From an uncultured Bacteroidales bacterium (GTDB lineage Bacteria > Bacteroidota > Bacteroidia > Bacteroidales > UBA3663), in NCBI GenBank assembly GCA_937899265.1, contig CALBPV010000079.1, positions 1 to 20,139 of the forward strand: a stretch of 20,139 bases of DNA, in the 5' to 3' direction. Numbering within the stretch: position 1 is the first letter of the stretch; each line of letters starts with the position of its first letter. The notes under the pieces are model-generated. The model ran no database searches. It was given only the letters and a program-made list of their open reading frames with translations, and was not told the DNA's origin. Positions 7,004-14,268 of the stretch are shown in pieces. The position numbers and the translations under genes were made by a program.

Positions 7004-10000
7004 TTACAAAGAGAGACTCACACCGAAGGCCACACTTCGAGCCGAGGGATAGGCTCCTGTGTCGGTACCGCTGGCCACCTCGGGGTCATAGCCGCTGTAG
7101 GGCGTGAAGGTCAGGAGGTTGCTGCCTGTGACGAACACCCGGATTCCGACAGGGAACTGCGGCCCTGTGGGGATGTTGTAGCCGATGGTGAGGTTGCGGA
7201 GTTTGAGGAACGAAGCGGACTCCACATAGCGGCTGTCGATGTAGGAGAAGGGGCGGGCGTTGGAGGCCAGAGGCAGGCGGGCGTCCTGATGGTCGGGGGT
7301 CCAGCTGTCAAGCACAGTGCGAAGCAGGTTGTAGCTGTCGCCGGTCTGCTCCAAACGGCGGCCCAAGGCATTGAAGACCTTGTTGCCTGTGCTTCCCTGG
7401 AACGAGAGGCTCACGTCCAGACGATGCCATTGCAGCGAAGAGGAAAAGCCGTAGGTCAGATCGGGCTGTATGGAGCCCAGCACTATGCGGTCGTTGCCGT
7501 CGATGCGTCCGTCGCCGTTCACATCTTTGAATTTCAGGTCGCCGGCTTTGGGCACGTCGCCGTTCACTGTGGGCAAACTTGCCACATTGTCGGAGGTGGA
7601 AACGATGCCTTCAAACTGCAAACCGTAGAAACTGCCAAGCGCCTCTCCTTTGCGTAGTATCTGTTCGTTGCTCGAACCCATGATGACGTTGTTGGTCGTG
7701 CCCATGTCGGCGATTTCGTTGCTGTTATGAGCCAGGTTGGCCGTTGCGGTCCATGTGAGGTTCTTCTTACGGAGCAGGGTGCCCGAGAGGGTAAGCTCGA
7801 TGCCTTTGTTCACCACATTGCCCACATTCTCCAACTGTGTTTTGACACCCGATGAGAAACCTTTGGGCACCTCGAGCAGCAGGTCTCTTGTCTTTTTGTA
7901 ATAGACATCGAGCGTGGCGTTGAGACGGCTGCGGAGCAGCGAGATGTCGAGGCCGGCGTTGTAGCTTGCCGTTGTCTCCCATTTGAGGTCGTCGTTGGTG
8001 GCGTTGTTGCGCGAGTAGCTCGATGAGCCTGCATATTGGCCGGTGGCGTAGCTCAGGGTGAAGGCGTGGTCGCCGATTTCCTGATTGCCCACCGTACCTG
8101 CCGAGAGGCGGAGCTTCAGTTGGTCGATGGCTTTCACATGCTCCAGAAAGGACTCCTTGTCGATGTTCCACGAGAGACCCAGCGAGGGGAAATAACCCCA
8201 CCGATGGCTGTGGGCAAAGCGGCTCGAGTTGTCGGCACGGAATGTGGCCGTCAGGTTATAGCGTTCCTTCAGCGTGTAGTTCACACGGGCGATGAGGCTG
8301 TTGAGCGTGGCATCGGAGATGCCCGACTGGGGAGGATAGATGTCCGAGCCGTCGGCCAGATTGTACTGTTTCAGCTCTTCGTTGGTGAAGTGGGTCACGA
8401 GGATGCTGTTCCAGATGCTCTGACTGGTCTGTCGGGTGAATCCTGCCAACACATCCACCTCGTGGGGGCCGTCCCATTGGGGAGCCCAGGTAGCCGTGTA
8501 TTCCTGCTGCCAAACTTCGCTGTCGCGATGGCCTATGCCTCCCAACCCTGTGTTGGCCAAACCCAGTGAGGTGTAACTGGGTGAAAAGTAGTTCTGGGTG
8601 AGCTGTTCGCTGTTGAGTCCCACCGAGGCTTTCAGTGTCACATCCCTGATCTGACAAGTGGCCCAGAAATTGAGAAGGAGATATTTGTTTTGGTTCTCGG
8701 CCACGCTGTTTTCGAGGTCGCTCACGGCATTCGATGTCTTGTCCCCTATCGCGAAATAGGCATATTCGAAGGGGTTGTGGTAGTTGTAGGAACCGTCTGC
8801 CTCATAAATGTTCACCACCCTCGGGGTGATCAGGCCATAGACAAAGCTGTTGGTGATGCCTGCCGAGTAGGGCGAGGAGTTATAGACCACCTCTTCGGTC
8901 GTGGTGAGGCCTTTCTGTGTCGTTTTGCCGTAGGTGGCGTTCACACCGGCCCGCAGTCCTTTGGCGAGCTCCCACTCCGTGTTGAGGTGAAAATTGTAGC
9001 GCTCCAGACCCGAGTTAAGGATGATGCCGTCCTGGTCGGTGTAGTTGGCCGAGAAGGCATAGCGTGTCTTCTCCGTACCGCCGTTCACAGAGACTTCATG
9101 GCTCTGTCGCAGGGCGGTTCTCAGCATTGCGATTTGCCAGTCTTCGCCGGCCCCGAGCTGTGCTATCTCTGTATCGGTGTAGCCTCCTTTGTTGAAATAA
9201 TACTCTTTCTGAAAGGCGGCCCACTCCTGTGCCGTCATGAGGTCGAGTTTCCGTGTCACATGGTCGAAGCCTGCCGTGTAGGTATAGTTCACCTTGGCTT
9301 TGCCCACAGCACCCTTCTTGGTAGTGATGAGTATGACGCCGTTGGCTCCTCTCGAACCGTAGATGGCCGTTGCGCTCACATCCTTGAGCACCTCGATGGA
9401 GAGGATATCGTTCGGATTGATGGTGGCCAGAGGGTTCAGGCTGCCTTCTATGGCTCCCAAGCCCGTCTCGTTGTCGTCGGCACTGCGGAAGTAGATAAAT
9501 CCGTCCACCACATAGAGGGGTTCGTTGGAGGCGTTCACCGAGTTGCCGCCTCGGATGCGGATATTACTTGCCGCACCGGGTTGTCCGCTTGTGGCTGTCA
9601 CATTCAGACCAGCCACCTGTCCGCCGAGGGCAGCATCCAGGGTGGGCACCACGCTGTTCTCAAACACATCGGCTCTCACTGTTGCGACACTGCCTGTCAG
9701 CTGTGTGCGTTTCTGTGTGCCGTAACCCACGACAACCACTTCGTCCAAATGGAGACGTTCCTCTTCGAGGTTTATATTATAAGTGGTGTCGCCGGCTGTG
9801 ACGGGCACCTGCTTCGGTTCGTAGCCCAGATAGCTCACCTGCAACTCGGCAGGGAAATGGGCAATGTCGATGCTGAAACGGCCCTCGGCATCGGTCAGCA
9901 CGCCTGTCTTGCGTGAGGCGTCGTATATCGTTGCGCCTATGATGGCCTCGCCTGTAACAGCATCGGCCACAAGTCCCGTAATCGGGTTTCCCGATGCCGC

Positions 10001-10054
10001 CGTTACTCCTACGGCCAACGTGATGAATGTCAATACTATCTCAATTTTCCTCAT
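7004..10054 (-). CDS. SusC/RagA family TonB-linked outer-membrane protein
   Basis: This is the barrel partner of a SusD lipoprotein, importing a bound oligomer with TonB energy. I use the ATG at 10054, which gives the signal peptide MRKIEIVLTFITLAVGVTAASG; a TTG 18 bases upstream in frame is less likely. Domains in order are a carboxypeptidase regulatory-like domain (about 24-96), the TonB-box region DEVVVVGYGTQKR (104-116), a plug with the family signature YGSRGANGVILITTKKG, and a long barrel ending in GVSLSL. The 1016-residue length is normal. It is the first gene of the leftward run and has its own promoter. The next two genes are a copper-type module, with susD only after them. No FecR-type anti-sigma or hybrid sensor lies adjacent. 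Confidence 0.95.
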   Translation of the reverse strand: MRKIEIVLTFITLAVGVTAASGNPITGLVADAVTGEAIIGATIYDASRKTGVLTDAEGRFSIDIAHFPAELQVSYLGYEPKQVPVTAGDTTYNINLEEERLHLDEVVVVGYGTQKRTQLTGSVATVRADVFENSVVPTLDAALGGQVAGLNVTATSGQPGAASNIRIRGGNSVNASNEPLYVVDGFIYFRSADDNETGLGAIEGSLNPLATINPNDILSIEVLKDVSATAIYGSRGANGVILITTKKGAVGKAKVNYTYTAGFDHVTRKLDLMTAQEWAAFQKEYYFNKGGYTDTEIAQLGAGEDWQIAMLRTALRQSHEVSVNGGTEKTRYAFSANYTDQDGIILNSGLERYNFHLNTEWELAKGLRAGVNATYGKTTQKGLTTTEEVVYNSSPYSAGITNSFVYGLITPRVVNIYEADGSYNYHNPFEYAYFAIGDKTSNAVSDLENSVAENQNKYLLLNFWATCQIRDVTLKASVGLNSEQLTQNYFSPSYTSLGLANTGLGGIGHRDSEVWQQEYTATWAPQWDGPHEVDVLAGFTRQTSQSIWNSILVTHFTNEELKQYNLADGSDIYPPQSGISDATLNSLIARVNYTLKERYNLTATFRADNSSRFAHSHRWGYFPSLGLSWNIDKESFLEHVKAIDQLKLRLSAGTVGNQEIGDHAFTLSYATGQYAGSSSYSRNNATNDDLKWETTASYNAGLDISLLRSRLNATLDVYYKKTRDLLLEVPKGFSSGVKTQLENVGNVVNKGIELTLSGTLLRKKNLTWTATANLAHNSNEIADMGTTNNVIMGSSNEQILRKGEALGSFYGLQFEGIVSTSDNVASLPTVNGDVPKAGDLKFKDVNGDGRIDGNDRIVLGSIQPDLTYGFSSSLQWHRLDVSLSFQGSTGNKVFNALGRRLEQTGDSYNLLRTVLDSWTPDHQDARLPLASNARPFSYIDSRYVESASFLKLRNLTIGYNIPTGPQFPVGIRVFVTGSNLLTFTPYSGYDPEVASGTDTGAYPSARSVAFGVSLSL

Positions 10055-10145
10055 ATCTGATCCAATCTTCAAATATTAAGTCGTGATTTGTAGTTTGTAG
10101 AGTTGTAAATTCTCTGTGGAAAACGAATTGCGAAATCAATTTTCC

Positions 10146-10157
10146 GCTGCAAAGATA
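10146..10157 (-). promoter_or_regulatory. susC promoter, -7 element
   Basis: The minus strand reads TATCTTTG at 10157-10150, a perfect TAnnTTTG match followed by GCAGC. The predicted start near 10146 leaves a leader of about 90 bases before the susC ATG. The -33 box is weak (a TTTTCG at about the right distance), which would fit a promoter that depends on an activator. Confidence 0.6.
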
Positions 10158-10305
10158 TATGTATTTAGGTAATCCTTCCCGAAAATTTCCATTCAAACAG
10201 AAAATATTCTTTGTTTATGCCGTGTTCGCAGTAGTTATTTTCTGCCGATTCGCGTTTTTAAGGTGATTTTGTTTGAATCAGATTCTGATCGGCGTATTAA
10301 TATGA
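10158..10305. promoter_or_regulatory. susC upstream region with a short palindrome
   Basis: This non-coding stretch is part of the 393-bp gap between susC and the small membrane protein gene. It is AT-rich and holds a 13-bp palindrome, ATCAG-ATT-CTGAT, at 10277-10289, about 130 bases upstream of the predicted susC start site. It could be a regulator site, but nothing else supports that. Confidence 0.3.
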
Positions 10306-10354
10306 GGTTTCAGGTTTCAAGTTTCAGGTTTCAGGTTTCAGGTTTCAGGTTTCA
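10306..10354. repeat. Heptamer array, seven units of GGTTTCA
   Basis: Seven gapless 7-bp units span 49 bp; six are GGTTTCA and the third is AGTTTCA. The array sits in the intergenic region between the end of the ECF sigma operon and the susC promoter. The near-identity of the units suggests recent slippage. The degenerate array at 13302-13357 has the same unit family. Confidence 0.9.
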
Positions 10355-10380
10355 AGGTTATACTTGGCTACAAAGTTATG

Positions 10381-10425
10381 TTATGCGCCCCATACTTTAA
10401 GGTATTTTGCCCTTTCGGGGCATAA
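10381..10425 (-). terminator. Nested hairpin, possible terminator of the sigma-factor operon
   Basis: An outer pairing TTATG..CCCC (10381-10391) with GGGGCATAA (10417-10425) competes with an inner TGCCC/GGGCA hairpin (10408-10422). It lies 22 bases past the stop at 10448 on the minus strand. The T tract on that strand is poor, so termination is a guess from position and structure. Confidence 0.35.
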
Positions 10426-10447
10426 ATCATAACGACGGTCAGCTGGG

Positions 10448-10795
10448 TTATAAATCCTCGGCTTCGCGCAAGAGGGTGATGAACATGACCGCAAAAAGGG
10501 AGAGAGAAAATACGGTCAGGGAAAGGCTGTCCCCCTCGGGCAGGGACATGGTCTGGATGGAGCGGACGCAGATGCGGGCACACTCTGTAATCCAGCTGCG
10601 GAAGACGACACAAAGGGCGACTGTGACCATCCATAGGAAATAGGGCGAGGCAATGAACTCCAAGACACATACGAGGAGACTCTTCCGCGAAGGAAGGGAT
10701 TGGAGCACGCGCCGGGCAAAGGCCGGGTCCGATTCGGGCTCGGGGAAACTCTCGCGCAAGAGCGAACGGAGGTCAGTATCGGAGAGATGATTCAT
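10448..10795 (-). CDS. Small membrane protein, candidate anti-sigma factor (DUF5056-like)
   Basis: The 115-residue protein has a charged N-terminus (DTDLRSLLRESFPEPESDPAFARRVLQSLP) and two hydrophobic segments, at about 40-65 and 92-110. This layout resembles the DUF5056 proteins that follow ECF sigma factors in Bacteroides. Its ATG overlaps the sigma-factor stop in an ATGA, so translation is probably coupled and the two are made in fixed proportion. That arrangement and the cytoplasmic helix followed by a membrane anchor suggest that it holds the sigma factor at the membrane. The family assignment is from memory of similar proteins, and the anti-sigma role is inference. Confidence 0.7.
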   Translation of the reverse strand: MNHLSDTDLRSLLRESFPEPESDPAFARRVLQSLPSRKSLLVCVLEFIASPYFLWMVTVALCVVFRSWITECARICVRSIQTMSLPEGDSLSLTVFSLSLFAVMFITLLREAEDL

Positions 10796-11346
10796 TTCGG
10801 TTCGTTTTTTTCGAGTATGGCCTTCAGTCTGTTCCGTCCGCGTGAAAGATGGGATCGGACGGTGCCTTCGGGCATATCCATGATTCGTGCAATGGCCTTG
10901 GTGGGCTGTTCCTGAAGATAGAAAAGGGTGAGACAAGTGCGTTCGGGTTCGTCCATGAGAGCCAGTGACCGGCGTACCCATCGCACGATGGTCTGTCGGC
11001 TGACATCCTGTTGCCGGTCGGTCTGCAGGACAAGCTCGGCTTCGGGAGGTGGTCCGTCCGGTCCGTCCAAAGACAAGACGGGGCGACTGCGGCGCACTTC
11101 GTCGTACCATAGGTTGTAGGCTATCCTGTAGAGCCAAGTGGAGAAGGAGGACAGCTGCCGGAAACTTTTCAATCGTTCCCAGACGCGGACAAAGGTCTCC
11201 TGAGCCAAGTCGTCACTCAGGGCAGGATCCCCGGTCTGGGTCAGGAAGAAACTGCGGAGGGGCTGCTGGTAACGATTCACTATCTGAGCAAAAGCCCGCT
11301 CGTCGTTGAAGAGCAGAACTTTTGCTATCAGCAGTTTTTCTTCCAT
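10792..11346 (-). CDS. ECF-type RNA polymerase sigma factor (sigma-70 family)
   Basis: The 184-residue length and domains fit group 4 (ECF) sigma factors. Region 2 is at about 20-85, with DDLAQETFVRVWERLKSF and FSTWLYRIAYNLWYDEVRR. Region 4 is at about 118-178, with the helix-turn-helix LQEQPTKAIARIMDMPEGTVRSHLSRGRNRLK. It would bind core RNA polymerase and direct it to a set of envelope-related promoters. It sits 12 bp after the membrane protein gene and overlaps the small membrane protein gene by 4 bp, so the three genes form one operon. The regulon cannot be read from this window; none of the visible promoters differs clearly from the housekeeping type. Confidence 0.93.
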   Translation of the reverse strand: MEEKLLIAKVLLFNDERAFAQIVNRYQQPLRSFFLTQTGDPALSDDLAQETFVRVWERLKSFRQLSSFSTWLYRIAYNLWYDEVRRSRPVLSLDGPDGPPPEAELVLQTDRQQDVSRQTIVRWVRRSLALMDEPERTCLTLFYLQEQPTKAIARIMDMPEGTVRSHLSRGRNRLKAILEKNEPK

Positions 11347-11358
11347 GAGGGGACGAGG

Positions 11359-12198
11359 TTACTTGTTCTTGCCAGAGTCTCGGGTGAGCACCTTGGTGAG
11401 GAGATAGGCACCGCCCTGACCGAAAAGCACCAATCCTGCAATGAAGAGGATGCACCACAGCAGCGACCAAGGGAAGACACCGAACGAGAAGACGGCCATT
11501 AAAATGCCTGCAAGGGCGAATCCGGCTCCGAGTATGAGGTTGTTGACGGCCTTCTCGGTCTTGCGGCGAGTCTCAGCAGGGTCTTCGACATAAACAGCGG
11601 TTACCGCCGGTGTCTCTTCCGCAGGCGCACTGTGGGCACTATTCTCAGACGTGGCAGAGGACTGCACCGCCGGATTCGGAGTTCGGGGATGCACCGTCAC
11701 CCGGGTCGCCGCCTTGCCATAGACTGCAGCGATGACTTCGGGCGAGATGTTGACACCGGACTTGGCCATCTCGCGAAGCGTTTCCTGACGCATCTGCTCC
11801 TCTTTGGTTTTGCGCCGCTGGCGATAGCCGAGGAAGAGGAACAGGAGGAGCAGCGGCATCACCACGGTCATGAAGACGATGACGACAGGCAACTCTCTGT
11901 CGGACTGACTGATTTCACGCTCGTGCTCCATCTCAGCCTGAGATTTGGGACGAACGTGGAGGATGAAACGCTCCAGTTCACGCAGGGAGAACGGCTTCAC
12001 ATGCGAAATGAGTTCGCGCGTTGACTCCGATGTCAGGCCCTCCATGCCATCGAATTGGTTGAGGATTGCGACCGCTTCCTCGATGACGCTGTCGGGCAAT
12101 TGAGCGAGGGAGTCGGGATTGTTAACATACTCGGCTCGCAGGGGAGCCACACACATACAGCCGAACACAGCGGCCAGAACGAAAGTTTTAATCTTCAT
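11359..12198 (-). CDS. Membrane protein, DUF6249-like, in ECF sigma operon
   Basis: Started at the ATG at 12198, the 279-residue protein has a signal peptide (MKIKTFVLAAVFGCMCVAPLRA) and a periplasmic stretch of about 90 residues. A membrane segment follows (VVIVFMTVVMPLLLLFLFLGY), then a charged cytoplasmic segment (RQRRKTKEEQMRQETLREMAKSG) and a Ser/Ala/Pro-rich linker. Two more hydrophobic segments lie near the C-terminus (LILGAGFALAGILMAVF and SLLWCILFIAGLVLFG). The YRxRRK plus E-rich pattern after the first segment is like the DUF6249 proteins found with ECF sigma and DUF5056 genes in Bacteroides. An ATG at 12210 is an alternative start. It may sense or relay an envelope signal to the sigma factor; the function is not established. 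Confidence 0.7.
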   Translation of the reverse strand: MKIKTFVLAAVFGCMCVAPLRAEYVNNPDSLAQLPDSVIEEAVAILNQFDGMEGLTSESTRELISHVKPFSLRELERFILHVRPKSQAEMEHEREISQSDRELPVVIVFMTVVMPLLLLFLFLGYRQRRKTKEEQMRQETLREMAKSGVNISPEVIAAVYGKAATRVTVHPRTPNPAVQSSATSENSAHSAPAEETPAVTAVYVEDPAETRRKTEKAVNNLILGAGFALAGILMAVFSFGVFPWSLLWCILFIAGLVLFGQGGAYLLTKVLTRDSGKNK

Positions 12199-12245
12199 TG
12201 GGTCAATCATTTTTGAAATGTTTCTGTGGATTGGACGCAGTGCGG

Positions 12246-12268
12246 GTCCGAAATGTTGCATTCCGGAC
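12246..12268. promoter_or_regulatory. 23-bp near-perfect inverted repeat upstream of sigma operon
   Basis: GTCCGAAATG and CATTCCGGAC are 10-base arms around TTG with one mismatch. As minus-strand RNA the mismatch becomes a G-U pair, giving a continuous 10-bp hairpin. It lies 48-70 bases before the ATG of the first operon gene, and no T tract follows on the minus strand, so an operator or leader hairpin is more likely than a terminator. Confidence 0.55.
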
Positions 12269-12303
12269 AGAAATTTTTCAAAAAATATCAAAAATCGGTG
12301 AAA

Positions 12304-13296
12304 TTAAAGCCTGAATCCGTTGAGGAGGGCGCGGACCGGCATACGTTTCTTGCCGGGAAGCTGTATCTCCCCAATCTGCACCCATCGGTCGGCGGCAGCG
12401 ACGCGGATGAATGTCTTGCCGTCGGATTCAACGGTGCCTGCAGGGGCCGAGGTCTCCTCGCCTGCGGTGACGCTGAACACTTTGGCCACGACGTTCTCGC
12501 CGGAAGGGAGGCGGAGATTGAACCACGCAGCGGGATAAGGGGAGAGTCCGCGCACAAAGTTGCGGACAGCGTCGGCAGAACGGCTCCAGTCCATCTCACA
12601 GGTCTCGCGGAAAATCTTGGGTGCGGGACGCAACTCGAAGGCCCTCCCCTCGGCTTCGGCCTGACGTTGCAGGTCGGCTATGAGGGTCTCCTGGTCGATG
12701 GTGGGGATGCGGGAGATGTCGCCGTCGGCATCGAGGACGAGATCGACGGTGCGAGTCACGAGACCGGCGCCCAGCGCCATGAGACGGTCGTGCACATCCC
12801 CCACTGTGTCATCGGGACCGATGGGGAGTTCGTCCTTGAGGATGATGCGACCCGTGTCGATGTTGTGGTCGAGGAAGAAGGTGGTGGCTCCCGTTACGGT
12901 GTCGCCGTTGATGACAGCCCAGTTCAAGGGTGCAGCTCCGCGATATTGTGGCAGCAGGGCGGCATGGAGATTGAAGGTGCCGCAACGGGGCATGCCCCAA
13001 ACAACTTCGGGGAGCATGCGAAAAGCCACTACAACCTGAAGGTCGGGCTGCAGAGCCCGGAGCGCCTCGACAAAGTCGGGGTCCTTGAGTTTCCCGGGCT
13101 GGAGAACGGGGAGACCGTGGGCGAGGGCATACTCTTTGACGGGCGAAGCCTGAAGACGATGTCCGCGTCCGGCAGGTTTGTCGGGCATGGTGACCACACC
13201 GACAACATTGTAGCCGGCAGAGACAAGGGCATCAAGACTGGGCACTGCAAAGTCGGGTGTGCCCATGAAGACGATTCGGAGGGATTGCTTATACAT
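12304..13296 (-). CDS. fmt: Methionyl-tRNA formyltransferase
   Basis: Fmt transfers a formyl group from 10-formyltetrahydrofolate to initiator Met-tRNA in the cytoplasm. The 330-residue protein has the N-terminal formyltransferase domain opening with RIVFMGTPDFAVPSLDAL and the catalytic segment FNLHAALLPQYRGAAPLNWAVINGD, with the essential Asn and His, then GATTFFLDHNIDTG. The C-terminal tRNA-binding domain contains RGLSPYPAAWF. I chose the ATG at 13296; an in-frame TTG two codons upstream is less likely. The start codon sits almost directly against a degenerate heptamer array that replaces a normal ribosome-binding region. No def gene is adjacent; the upstream neighbour is porT. Confidence 0.97.
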   Translation of the reverse strand: MYKQSLRIVFMGTPDFAVPSLDALVSAGYNVVGVVTMPDKPAGRGHRLQASPVKEYALAHGLPVLQPGKLKDPDFVEALRALQPDLQVVVAFRMLPEVVWGMPRCGTFNLHAALLPQYRGAAPLNWAVINGDTVTGATTFFLDHNIDTGRIILKDELPIGPDDTVGDVHDRLMALGAGLVTRTVDLVLDADGDISRIPTIDQETLIADLQRQAEAEGRAFELRPAPKIFRETCEMDWSRSADAVRNFVRGLSPYPAAWFNLRLPSGENVVAKVFSVTAGEETSAPAGTVESDGKTFIRVAAADRWVQIGEIQLPGKKRMPVRALLNGFRL

Positions 13297-13301
13297 ATTC
13301 A

Positions 13302-13357
13302 AGTTTCAATTTTCAGGTTCCATGTTTCAAGTTCCAAGTTCCAAGTTTCAGGTTTCC
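13302..13357. repeat. Degenerate heptamer array abutting the fmt start
   Basis: Eight gapless 7-bp units run AGTTTCA, ATTTTCA, GGTTCCA, TGTTTCA, AGTTCCA, AGTTCCA, AGTTTCA, GGTTTCC. They fill most of the 85-bp porT-fmt spacer and end five bases from the fmt ATG. Read on the minus strand the units are TGAAACT or TGGAACT, so the mRNA leader just before fmt is purine-rich and repetitive. Confidence 0.85.
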
Positions 13358-13381
13358 ACCTCAAGATGCCTGAGAAGGAGC

Positions 13382-14077
13382 CTATTCGAAATACAGGACG
13401 AGGCTGACACTACGGTTACGGGCAGCGCGAAGAGCATCGGTATATTGCATCATGGCGGGGTCGCGGAGACCATTGCGGTCGTGGTCTATCATATCGAGTA
13501 ACCCGAAGTTGAACCGAAGTTCGGGACAGAGTTTGAAAAAGGGCAGATAGAAGTCACAGCCCAAGGCCACATGGAAGGAGGCATCGAAGCGCCCGAAGAC
13601 GATGGGAGTTTCTTCTTCGTGGGTCCAGTCGTACCAAGCAGAGAGGCCGGCAGCAATGTAGGGCCGGTAGTTGACGAGGCGGCGGGTCGCCACCTTGACC
13701 GTTACGGGAATTTCCATGTAGGTCGATTTAAGTCCTTGAACCGTTTCCTGTCCCGTAAGCGCATGGCGAAAAGTGATATCCCGCTGCATGAAATAAAGCG
13801 AGGGGGTGGAACGCAGGGAGACATGGGGAGAAAGCGCCATATCGCCTATCAATCCGACCTCGAAGCAGGGCGAGACCCCGGGAACGGAGGCAAACCAAGT
13901 ATCGCCGCTGTGGACGAAAGTGATGTCGGAGAAGTTGATGCCAAACAGAAACCCGTAGTGGAGACGCCGCTGATCGACATAAGGAAGGTTCTGTACCCGG
14001 GGCCTCTTTTGAGCCGAGAGAGGTACAGCACTCGCAAGCGCGACGACCGCCAGAAGAAAGACGCGTAAACTGTTCAT
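13382..14077 (-). CDS. porT: PorT-family outer-membrane beta-barrel protein
   Basis: Started at the ATG at 14077, the 231-residue protein has a signal peptide (MNSLRVFLLAVVALASAVPLSAQ). Family features follow: QNLPYVDQRRLHYGFLFGINFSD, then KSTYMEIPVTVKV, YRPYIAAGLSAWYDW, and GCDFYLPFFKLCPELRFNFGL, ending in LVLYFE. In Porphyromonas PorT is needed for the type IX secretion system that exports proteins with a C-terminal signal. Relatives also occur in Bacteroidota, so one gene does not prove an active system here. Codons upstream of 14077 in the same frame read as non-coding, which supports the start. It is the first gene of the leftward porT-fmt pair and is divergent from the Cys-rich lipoprotein gene. 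Confidence 0.85.
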   Translation of the reverse strand: MNSLRVFLLAVVALASAVPLSAQKRPRVQNLPYVDQRRLHYGFLFGINFSDITFVHSGDTWFASVPGVSPCFEVGLIGDMALSPHVSLRSTPSLYFMQRDITFRHALTGQETVQGLKSTYMEIPVTVKVATRRLVNYRPYIAAGLSAWYDWTHEEETPIVFGRFDASFHVALGCDFYLPFFKLCPELRFNFGLLDMIDHDRNGLRDPAMMQYTDALRAARNRSVSLVLYFE

Positions 14078-14176
14078 ACGAATGAAAAACGCAATAAGGC
14101 GGAATTTATTGCCCGAAAAGAGAATAAAATAACATGTACAGATTGCAAAACAGGCTGTTCGAAGAAAAAAAGAGGC

Positions 14177-14195
14177 CGGAAAAATCATTTTTCCG
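14177..14195. promoter_or_regulatory. Perfect 19-bp palindrome in divergent promoter region
   Basis: CGGAAAAAT-C-ATTTTTCCG is symmetric in all nine arm positions. The single central base rules out a simple full-length hairpin, so a dimeric regulator site is the natural reading. Its centre is about 53 bases upstream of the predicted start of the Cys-rich lipoprotein transcript and about 109 bases from the porT ATG. Confidence 0.5.
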
Positions 14196-14227
14196 CAGAA
14201 AAGAGACACAATCGGTTGCAAATCCTG

Positions 14228-14239
14228 TATCTTTGCACC
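14228..14239 (+). promoter_or_regulatory. Promoter of the Cys-rich lipoprotein gene
   Basis: TATCTTTG at 14228-14235 matches TAnnTTTG exactly and is followed by GCACC. The predicted start near 14239 gives a leader of about 30 bases. There is no TTTG at the -33 distance, so the palindrome upstream may recruit an activator. Confidence 0.65.
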
Positions 14240-14268
14240 CGTAAAAACAAACAAATATACTCAAAACA

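Noticed and set aside
10055..10072. Upstream TTG start for susC
   Set aside because: It would put six residues (MKIGSD) before a good signal peptide; the ATG at 10054 gives a standard one.
12246..12268. The 23-bp dyad as an fmt terminator
   Set aside because: On the minus strand it is followed by GC-rich sequence without a T run.
14078..14254. N-terminal extension of porT
   Set aside because: The added 59 residues overlap an AT-rich promoter region, and the protein from 14077 already starts with a normal signal peptide.
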